37,041 nucleotides of DNA from JAGPKI01 sp052034135 (GTDB taxonomy: Bacteria > Caldisericota > Caldisericia > UBA6126 > JAGPKI01): the NCBI GenBank assembly GCA_052034135.1, contig JBPOJC010000117.1:1-37041 (forward strand), given 5' to 3'. Both the position numbers and the translations under genes were made by a program. Below, in pieces: positions 8,407 to 15,114 of the stretch. Every line of letters starts with the position of its first letter. Position 1 is the first letter of the stretch. The notes under the pieces were generated by a model, which ran no database searches, was not told the origin of the DNA, and saw only the letters and a program-made list of their open reading frames with translations.

Positions 8407-9006
8407 TTAAATCTCTACTTGATCTATTGATGAAATTATATCCCTAATAAGCATATAATCGCTCCTAAAAATTGTTATTAAATTTCTATAAAGGCGAGTT
8501 CTAAACTCTATTGAATTATTTATGGTAAGAAGTTTATTGAGTAGCGGTTTTATTGCAGGAATAATTTTTTTGTTATTATAAATATTTAATAACATTGAAA
8601 AAAGAGAGCTCTCATCTCTCACAAAAAAATCATATTCTGCCTCATCTAATGGATATATTCTTGTATGAATACCAATATTTGAAATTTGAACAGAACTTAT
8701 AAATCTTCCACCTTCTTTTGAGCCAACAACATAAAGAGAGGCATAATCATGGATTAAGAATCTATTTTGAGGATATCGATTAAATATCTCTTCATAAGAA
8801 AGGTTAAGAGCAACTACTCTTCTTTCCCTATCGATAGACTCTTTAAAGATTCTGTCGCAAATGTAAATAGTTGTTACATTATCATCAGCATAGCTTGCAA
8901 AAAGATTTCCTTTTAGAAGAGAAATTTCGCTATTGTAAAGTTCGATTGTTATTACACCATCTTCGTTAACTTCTACTATTTCACCTATTGGTAGTTTTTT
9001 GTTCAA
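8407..9006 (-). CDS. Uncharacterised 199-residue protein, possible HAS-barrel-like N-terminus
   Basis: I do not recognise this protein with confidence. The start is taken as TTG at 9006 because GGAGGT lies seven bases upstream (complement of 9014-9019); a start at 9105 would add 33 residues with no ribosome site. The N-terminal ~55 residues (LPIGEIVEVNEDGVITIEL, then SLLKGNLFASY) look like a small beta barrel of the kind at the N-terminus of HerA-type ATPases, but no Walker motif follows. The rest is mixed alpha/beta with a long hydrophobic helical segment near residues 130-180. There is no signal peptide. It ends three bases before the recombinase start, so it is co-transcribed with it and may be a partner. 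The function is unknown. Confidence 0.7.
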   Translation of the reverse strand: MNKKLPIGEIVEVNEDGVITIELYNSEISLLKGNLFASYADDNVTTIYICDRIFKESIDRERRVVALNLSYEEIFNRYPQNRFLIHDYASLYVVGSKEGGRFISSVQISNIGIHTRIYPLDEAEYDFFVRDESSLFSMLLNIYNNKKIIPAIKPLLNKLLTINNSIEFRTRLYRNLITIFRSDYMLIRDIISSIDQVEI

Positions 9007-9188
9007 TCTTCTTACCTCCAAAATTAACGTAAATAATTTTTTAATAATAAAGTTTGGTTTAATTATATTATTAGAAGAGAAATTTAAAAGTCTGTAATGA
9101 AGCATTTACGGACATAAAGATATTTTTAATTTAGGTACAGGACAAAAATCTAAAAATAAATTTTGTATGATGCAAAATTTAATCATCC

Positions 9189-9262
9189 TGGGCCTAACAG
9201 GATTCGAACCTGCGACCTACGGTTTAGGAAACCGTCGCTCTATCCTGCTGAGCTATAGGCCC
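9189..9262 (-). tRNA. tRNA-Arg (anticodon CCT)
   Basis: The 74-base complement folds as a standard cloverleaf. The acceptor stem GGGCCTA (9262-9256) pairs perfectly with TAGGCCC (9196-9190), with discriminator A at 9189. The D-arm has GCTC/GAGC, the anticodon arm has ACGGT-TTCCTAA-ACCGT giving anticodon CCT, a five-base variable loop follows, and the T-arm has GCAGG-TTCGAAT-CCTGT. The bases after the discriminator are GGA, so CCA is not encoded and must be added. CCT reads the AGG arginine codon. It lies 182 bp upstream of the unknown gene and recombinase on the same strand. Confidence 0.97.
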
Positions 9263-9420
9263 ATTTATAAATAATTAATTCTTATAAAGAATTATAATTA
9301 ATTAAATAATGCAAGACAAATTTTCACTAATTCTTGACATTAAAATGTAAATCAAATTTTATTCATCCTAAAATTAGAAGTAAGAAAACAATAAACAAAA
9401 AAATAGTAATCAATATGTTA

Positions 9421-9825
9421 CTATTTAATGCCGAACTCAGAAATAATACTTTCCAACCACGAAAGAGCGAATTTAAAAGCTTCTATTCCTTCATCATAAT
9501 CCGTACAAGGGATAGTTGCAATCACTTCATTTCCTTCGCTTAATTTTAGAGATTCAGGATTTGTGAGCTCTTCATGTTGTAAAATCATTGCTATATGTTG
9601 TGCAACATGAGCAAATGTTGTACCCTCGTTCACAACTCTTAAAAAACCACCATTTTTAGGATATTTACAATTATGCCGAAGAAGTGCAGGAAATCTTTCA
9701 AATATAATTCGTATAACCTCTTCTGGCCATTCAGTTGTAGAACTGCCAAGTTTATCAATTGTAAATTCTATATATTTATTATTTCCCTCTTCTTTTAAGC
9801 GACTCGATTTTATTTTTATTAGCAT
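9421..9825 (-). CDS. Stand-alone cyanophycin synthetase N-terminal-domain protein
   Basis: This 134-residue protein resembles the N-terminal domain of cyanophycin synthetase CphA1, without the ATP-grasp and Mur-ligase domains. The matching core is FERFPALLRHNC (family LPxLxEHxC), then NGGFLRVVNEGT (family GGFLERxxEGT) and FAHVAQHIAMILQHEE (family GHxxEHVALELQ). The end, DYDEGIEAFKFALSWLESII, matches the domain's last helix. No ATP-binding motif is present, and no cphA, cyanophycinase or isoaspartyl dipeptidase gene is in the window. The ATG at 9825 has AAGGAG ten bases upstream and a TTGACA promoter candidate. The gene is divergent from a class III aminotransferase. Its role, perhaps binding an arginine-rich peptide or regulation, is speculative. 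Confidence 0.75.
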   Translation of the reverse strand: MLIKIKSSRLKEEGNNKYIEFTIDKLGSSTTEWPEEVIRIIFERFPALLRHNCKYPKNGGFLRVVNEGTTFAHVAQHIAMILQHEELTNPESLKLSEGNEVIATIPCTDYDEGIEAFKFALSWLESIISEFGIK

Positions 9826-9882
9826 TAATGATGGCTCCTTCCCTTTTGTAAAATTTTTTAGGAAGCTACTTTTTAGTAATTG

Positions 9883-9910
9883 TAAATACTTTAATTCTTA
9901 AGTTTGTCAA
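9883..9910 (-). promoter_or_regulatory. Sigma-70-type promoter candidate for the 9421-9825 gene
   Basis: On the minus strand TTGACA (9910-9905) is followed after 16 bases by TATTTA (9888-9883), about 60 bases before the start codon. The -35 is a perfect consensus and the -10 is weaker. No operator-like repeat was seen. Confidence 0.45.
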
Positions 9911-9976
9911 TATTTTTTAAAGAAATAATTAATTAATTTCTAATTTTAGTTTAAAGTCATTTAAGAAGTCGAGGGG

Positions 9977-10005
9977 TTGACATAAGCTCATTTAATTTAT
10001 AAATT
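9977..10005 (+). promoter_or_regulatory. Sigma-70-type promoter candidate for the aminotransferase-dut unit
   Basis: TTGACA at 9977-9982 is followed by TAAATT at 10000-10005 (17-base spacer) or TATAAA at 9998-10003 (15-base spacer). The leader to the ATG at 10062 would be about 50 bases and holds an AAGGAGG ribosome site. The similar TTGACA/TAAATT pair at 34626-34653 supports this reading. Confidence 0.5.
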
Positions 10006-10061
10006 AATATCATGCGCTTTAAATTAACAAAATATAACTATACTTTCAAGGAGGTGCAATA

Positions 10062-11405
10062 ATGCAACAAATTATAAATCCATCTGTGTCTGTTCCTATT
10101 CCTGGCGATAAAGCCAAAAGGATTATACAAATTGATGATGAATACATGATGACTGCAACAAAAACTTCTCCTCTTGCTATAAAGCGTGGAGAGGGAATTG
10201 TTTTAGAAGACGAAGATGGTAACATCTTCTATGATTTTACTTCTGGTGTTGGAGTTTGCAATATTGGACACTGTCATCCAAAGATTGTCCAAGCAATCAA
10301 GAAACAAGCAGAAAATCTCATTCATTTTGCAGGAACAGACTATTATTATGAGGTGCAATCACTTCTCCTTAAAACTCTTGCTGAGCTTGCTCCGGGTAAC
10401 TTTAAAAAGAAGGTATTTTTCACAAATTCTGGGGCTGAATCTGTAGAAGCTGCAATAAAAATAAGCAGGTTTTATTCAAAACGTCCACATTTTATTTCTT
10501 TTATAGGTGCTTTTCATGGCAGAACTATGGGGTCTTTATCTTTAACATGCTCAAAATCGATTCATAAAAAGGGTTTTTCTCCTTCAATGCCGGGCGTTAT
10601 AAATGTTCCGTACGCTTACTGCTATAGATGTCCTTATAAACAGGAAGTAAGTGAATGCAATTATTATTGTGCCGAAATAATTGAAGATTTATATTTCAAG
10701 CATGTTGTAGACCCAGAAGATGTTGCAGCAATATTTGTTGAGCCAATTCAAGGAGAAGGTGGCTATATTGTTCCTCCTAAAGGATTTATTCAAAAAATTA
10801 AAGAAATTTGTGAAAAATATGGGATAATATATGTAAGTGATGAAGTTCAAGCCGGATTTGGAAGAACTGGTAAATTTTTTGGAATTGAGAATTTTGGTAT
10901 TGTTCCTGATATGATTACTATTGCTAAAGGAATGGGCTCTGGTTTGCCAATTGGTGGCGTGATATTCAATTCAGAATATGATTTTCCTTATAAGGGTGCG
11001 CACTCAAATACTTTTGGAGGTAATCCAGTTTGTTGTGCTTCATCTCTTGCTACGATTGACATTCTCATAAACGACGGAGTGATTGAAAATGCAAGAATAG
11101 TTGGAGATTATTTTCACAACAAATTATTGGAACTTAAAAATAAACATGAAATAATTGGAGATGTTCGTGGTATTGGTTTGATGCAAGGAATTGAGATAGT
11201 GAGAGATCGTAAGACAAAGGAAATTGCTAAGACTGAGAGAGATAGAATAATAGAAGAATGTTTAAACAATGGCTTAATAACAATTGGATGCGGTTTATCA
11301 AGTATACGTTATATTCCGCCTCTAATCATTAAAAAAGAGGAAATTGATATAGCAATTGATATAATAGATAAAGCAATTACAAATGTCGAAAAAAATAGGA
11401 ATTAA
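10062..11405 (+). CDS. Class III PLP-dependent aminotransferase (4-aminobutyrate/ornithine type, or amino acid racemase)
   Basis: A 447-residue fold-type I enzyme. The PLP lysine is K289 in the IAKGMGSGLPIGG motif; the preceding FVEPIQGEGG and SDEVQAGFGRTGKF motifs contact the cofactor, and FTNSGAESVEAAIK holds the phosphate. A cysteine-containing insert, CYRCPYKQEVSECNYYC, lies near residues 187-203. The same insert is typical of archaeal GabT-like proteins, some of which have been shown to be ornithine aminotransferases or broad-specificity amino acid racemases rather than GABA transaminases. Substrate therefore cannot be assigned. The ATG at 10062 has an ideal AAGGAGG site. The last 23 bases overlap the dut start, giving translational coupling. 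The divergent neighbour is the cyanophycin-synthetase-like N-domain protein. Confidence 0.9.
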   Translation: MQQIINPSVSVPIPGDKAKRIIQIDDEYMMTATKTSPLAIKRGEGIVLEDEDGNIFYDFTSGVGVCNIGHCHPKIVQAIKKQAENLIHFAGTDYYYEVQSLLLKTLAELAPGNFKKKVFFTNSGAESVEAAIKISRFYSKRPHFISFIGAFHGRTMGSLSLTCSKSIHKKGFSPSMPGVINVPYAYCYRCPYKQEVSECNYYCAEIIEDLYFKHVVDPEDVAAIFVEPIQGEGGYIVPPKGFIQKIKEICEKYGIIYVSDEVQAGFGRTGKFFGIENFGIVPDMITIAKGMGSGLPIGGVIFNSEYDFPYKGAHSNTFGGNPVCCASSLATIDILINDGVIENARIVGDYFHNKLLELKNKHEIIGDVRGIGLMQGIEIVRDRKTKEIAKTERDRIIEECLNNGLITIGCGLSSIRYIPPLIIKKEEIDIAIDIIDKAITNVEKNRN

Positions 11406-11829
11406 CACCCTAAACAGTAATTTTATACTTCCTAAATATGCTCATGATGGAGATGCTGGTTTAGATTTATTTTCAATAGATGATATTTTCCTACCACCCG
11501 GGGAAAGAAAAAAGGTTGGCTGTGGTTTTTCTATTGCAATTCCAGAAGGTTTTCTTGGTGCAATTGCGCCTCGTTCAGGTCTTGCTATTGAATATGGAGT
11601 GACTGTTTTAAATTCATGGGGAGTAGTTGATCCTTCATATAGAGGGGAAGTATCTGTAATTTTAATAAACCTAAGCAATAAAGAAGTAGTACTAAAAAAG
11701 GGCAGCAGAATTGCTCAATTGATTATAGTACCGTATGAAAAAGTAGAATTATACATTGATTCAGAAAAATTAAATTCAACAGATAGAGGCGAAAAGGGAT
11801 TTGGTTCATCTGGAATTTATAAAGAATAG
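11383..11829 (+). CDS. dut: dUTP diphosphatase (trimeric dUTPase)
   Basis: The 148-residue enzyme hydrolyses dUTP to dUMP and diphosphate, keeping uracil out of DNA and feeding thymidylate synthesis. All five trimeric dUTPase motifs are visible: AGLDLFS (motif 1), PRSGLA (motif 2), NSWGVVDPSYRGEV with the catalytic Asp (motif 3), GSRIAQLII (motif 4), and the C-terminal arm RGEKGFGSSG (motif 5). The ATG at 11383 lies inside the end of the aminotransferase gene in another frame, with no obvious ribosome site of its own, so translation is probably coupled to it. Length is standard. Confidence 0.97.
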   Translation: MSKKIGINTLNSNFILPKYAHDGDAGLDLFSIDDIFLPPGERKKVGCGFSIAIPEGFLGAIAPRSGLAIEYGVTVLNSWGVVDPSYRGEVSVILINLSNKEVVLKKGSRIAQLIIVPYEKVELYIDSEKLNSTDRGEKGFGSSGIYKE

Positions 11830-11868
11830 AGTATATAATAAATTTGGTTTAAGTGGAGGTAAATCACT

Positions 11869-14800
11869 TTGAAAAAGACAAATATTTTCTTCGTAATTAT
11901 TATAACTGCTGTACTTGTTCTAAGTAGTTTTTCAAATGGATCAATAGTTTCTGCTAATGACAGTAAAATAGTTGAACTATCATATTATGAAGAAATTAAA
12001 AACTCTTCTAAAAAAGAAGTTCTTCTGATAAGATTTAAAGGAGACAATGCAATTTCTTATTCTAAAACAAATCAGGCATATCTTGCACAACTCTATGGTA
12101 AAAATAATAATGGTCAACTAACAATAGATGAAGATTACATAAAAAGCTTAAAAGATTTACAAGATAGCTTCTTAACGAGGGTAAATAATGTAATCCCTAT
12201 AAAGTTTCTTATGTCGTATCAACTTGTTTTTAATGGAGCTGCATTGGAAATAAGTGGATATAATATTCGCTATTTGCTTAAGCAACCAGAAGTAGAAAAA
12301 ATATATTTTACTAAAGATGAATATTATCCTTTAAGGGATATACTCGTACAAACAATACATGCAGTAGATGTCTGGAATATGTTAGATATTAACAAACTTC
12401 CTGTTAATGGAGAAGGTACTAAAATTGGAATAATTGACTCTGGTATTGACTATAATCACCCCGACTTTGCTCCGCTTGGTATTGGTGATGACAAAAAAGT
12501 TATTTCAGGATATGATTGGGCAGATGATGATTCTGATCCGCTTGATGATACTTCAGAAGGCCATGGTACTCACGTTGCTGGAATAGCAGCAGGTAATAAT
12601 CCTGATGATTCGAGAAAAAAAGGGGTTGCTCCTCAAGCTAAACTCTGTGCATATAAAGTTTTCTCATCAAAAACTGGAGCAAAAGGCGCACCACCTCAAT
12701 TTATAATATCGGCTCTTGAGCAATCCGTTAAGGATAAATGCACAGTTGTAAATATGTCCATAGGAAATCCTGCACCAACTCCTTCTGTTGATGAAGGAAG
12801 TCCATACTATGAGGCTATCAAAAGCACAAGAGATGCTGGCATTGTTGTTGTTGCAGCTGCAGGAAATGATGGCTCACGTCACAAAAAGAATCCTTGGCCC
12901 ATTCATGCGCCCGGAACTTTTGAGCCAGCTATTCAAGTTGCTGCTACAACTGACAGGAGCTATCAGGCATTCAAGGCAGTACTTCCAGATGGATTTACAC
13001 AAACTTTTAATCCTTATCTTTCACGATATACTCCACCATTTAAGAAAGAACATTCAGGATTACCAGTTGTAGATGCTTCATATGGGAGAAAGGAAGATTT
13101 TGAAAAAATTGATGTAAAGGGTAAAATTGCCTTAATATCAAGAGGACCTAAGGAAAACCCTGAAACAGGTGATACGCCAATTACATTTAAAGAGAAGAAT
13201 TTAAATGCAAAGGAAGCAGGAGCTGTTGGATGTATTGTGTATAATTATGACCCAGAACCAATGGGAGCACTTATGTATGATGCCGATGAAGGCGAAGATC
13301 CATATTCTTTTGAATTTATTCCAAATATCACTATTAGTGGCTCTGCTTCTAAAATTTTAAAAAGAATTCTTGCAAGAGGAGCAAAACTATATTTCGATGA
13401 AAGTTCTTTTGTAATGATTTCGAATTTTACTTCTGCTGGGCCATGCCTTGATGGCGATTTAAACATATTTAAACCTGAAGTTTCGGCACCAGGAACATCA
13501 ATTAACTCAGCTTATCCAGGTGGTAAATATGTGGATTATCAAGGTACTTCTATGGCAACACCAGCAGTGACTGGAGTAGTTGCTCTTTTAAAGCAAATGC
13601 ACCCAGAATTGGAACCCAATGATGTAAAAGCAGCCTTGATGAATACTTCTGATGTAATAAAAAATGGATTAAATGGGGAAATATTCTCATATTTTTATCA
13701 GGGCGCAGGACAGGTTAATGCTTTGTCAGCCATTCAAACGCCATTAATTGCTTATCCTCCATCTATTATGAAATCAATCGAACAAATTGGTAATAGTATT
13801 TCTGTAAATTTAAAAAATATTACAGACAAGGTTGTATCAGTTGGAATTAATACAGAAATTTTTAATTTATCAGACCCTAATATGCCTCTTGATATTGAAA
13901 TTGATAAAAATAATATCGATATTCAACCGACTTTAACTGAATCTTTTAATATAAAGTTTAAAGTTAATGACGATTATTTTGAGAAAAGAAAATATGAAGG
14001 AGCAATTTGGATAACTATTAAAAATAGAAAAACTTTAAATATTGCCACTGAAAAGCTACACATACCTTTTATTATATATAAAGGAAAAATTACAGAGATA
14101 GATAATCCTGTAACTGATTTAAGTATTTCAAAGGGTACATTGAGTATGGATAAAGAAGAAAATGTTTTTGTAAGTTTTACGATTAATTCAGGAAGCTATT
14201 CAAAAATTTCAACTCCATCAGAAGATGATATAAGTTATTTAAATTATGCCAGCTCCTTAACTATGTATGTTGAAGACGAATACAGTAATAAGTGGGGAGA
14301 TATTTATTTTGCTGAGAATATTCCTGTTGGAACTTATTCTTTTTACTGGGATGGGAAAAATCTTGATGGTGAAGAATTCCTCCCGAATGGAAAATTTCTT
14401 TTAAAGATCGAAATAAGTGGTGCTGAAATAACTGTCGATAATCAAGGTCAAGTTGTTGATAGGAAGGATATTGTTACCGAATCATTAAAGTTGCCAGTTA
14501 AGGTTTCGGGTTCTTCTGTTCCTGAGCCACCATTGTTTTTAATTGGGGTTCAAAATAAAGTTAAAGTAGACGAAATATTTACTGTTAATCTTATTTTTGC
14601 TGATTGCAAGAATATAAAAGATGTGAATTTAGAGTTATCGTTTTCAAAAAGTAGACTCAAAGTATTAGATGTATTTCCGGGAGAATTTTCTGATGAGAAA
14701 AATTTTGATGCTAAGTTAGGAAGTGGTATTATAAAAATAACATCTAAAAGAAATCCAAACTTCGCATCAAAAAGGGGTAAAGTTGCCACCATTAGATTTT

Positions 14801-15099
14801 CTGCTCAAAAAAAAGGTTTTCCTGATTTGACTGTTTCGTATTATAAGTTGAGCGATGAAGCAGAAAATGAAAGAAGAGCGTTTTTACGAATACCTCGCCT
14901 TGATATTTTATCTGAAGAATTTTATTTAGGAGATTTTAACGAAGATAAATTAGTTAATAATTTGGATTTCGGTCTATTAGCTGAGCATTACTACTTAACT
15001 TTTGAAGATCCTGATTGGGATGAAAAATTTGATTTAAACAATGATATGATTATAGATTTAGATGATGTTATAATATTTTCAAAATTTTATGAAATTTAA
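11869..15099 (+). CDS. Secreted S8 subtilisin-like peptidase with PA, cohesin-like and dockerin-like domains
   Basis: A 1076-residue secreted serine protease starting at TTG 11869, eight bases after GGAGGT. A signal peptide (1-~29, ending VSA) and a propeptide (~33-150) precede the S8 domain: D190 in IIDSGID, H232 in GHGTHVAG, oxyanion N333 in AAGNDGS and S561 in GTSMATP. A PA domain is inserted at ~385-515 (KIALISRGP, AGAVGCIVYNYD). Beta-rich domains follow, with a FlgD-like piece near 805-850 (PVGTYSFYWDGK). Residues ~888-1010 look like a cohesin fold, and ~1018-1076 hold two dockerin-type loops, DFNEDKLVNNLD (1022-1033) and DLNNDMIIDLDD (1055-1066). The C-terminal half matches the truncated protein at 1-1322. 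It probably degrades extracellular protein. Sixteen bases separate it from the NHL gene. Confidence 0.93.
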   Translation: MKKTNIFFVIIITAVLVLSSFSNGSIVSANDSKIVELSYYEEIKNSSKKEVLLIRFKGDNAISYSKTNQAYLAQLYGKNNNGQLTIDEDYIKSLKDLQDSFLTRVNNVIPIKFLMSYQLVFNGAALEISGYNIRYLLKQPEVEKIYFTKDEYYPLRDILVQTIHAVDVWNMLDINKLPVNGEGTKIGIIDSGIDYNHPDFAPLGIGDDKKVISGYDWADDDSDPLDDTSEGHGTHVAGIAAGNNPDDSRKKGVAPQAKLCAYKVFSSKTGAKGAPPQFIISALEQSVKDKCTVVNMSIGNPAPTPSVDEGSPYYEAIKSTRDAGIVVVAAAGNDGSRHKKNPWPIHAPGTFEPAIQVAATTDRSYQAFKAVLPDGFTQTFNPYLSRYTPPFKKEHSGLPVVDASYGRKEDFEKIDVKGKIALISRGPKENPETGDTPITFKEKNLNAKEAGAVGCIVYNYDPEPMGALMYDADEGEDPYSFEFIPNITISGSASKILKRILARGAKLYFDESSFVMISNFTSAGPCLDGDLNIFKPEVSAPGTSINSAYPGGKYVDYQGTSMATPAVTGVVALLKQMHPELEPNDVKAALMNTSDVIKNGLNGEIFSYFYQGAGQVNALSAIQTPLIAYPPSIMKSIEQIGNSISVNLKNITDKVVSVGINTEIFNLSDPNMPLDIEIDKNNIDIQPTLTESFNIKFKVNDDYFEKRKYEGAIWITIKNRKTLNIATEKLHIPFIIYKGKITEIDNPVTDLSISKGTLSMDKEENVFVSFTINSGSYSKISTPSEDDISYLNYASSLTMYVEDEYSNKWGDIYFAENIPVGTYSFYWDGKNLDGEEFLPNGKFLLKIEISGAEITVDNQGQVVDRKDIVTESLKLPVKVSGSSVPEPPLFLIGVQNKVKVDEIFTVNLIFADCKNIKDVNLELSFSKSRLKVLDVFPGEFSDEKNFDAKLGSGIIKITSKRNPNFASKRGKVATIRFSAQKKGFPDLTVSYYKLSDEAENERRAFLRIPRLDILSEEFYLGDFNEDKLVNNLDFGLLAEHYYLTFEDPDWDEKFDLNNDMIIDLDDVIIFSKFYEI

Positions 15100-15114
15100 G
15101 TTAGGAGGGATTTT

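Noticed and set aside
9189..9262. tRNA-Arg as an attachment site of an element including the recombinase
   Set aside because: No second copy of the tRNA 3' end was seen in the window, so this is kept only as a question and not as an attL/attR feature.
9334..9543. 69-codon plus-strand frame
   Set aside because: It largely overlaps the well-supported cyanophycin-synthetase-like gene on the other strand and has low-complexity composition with no ribosome site.
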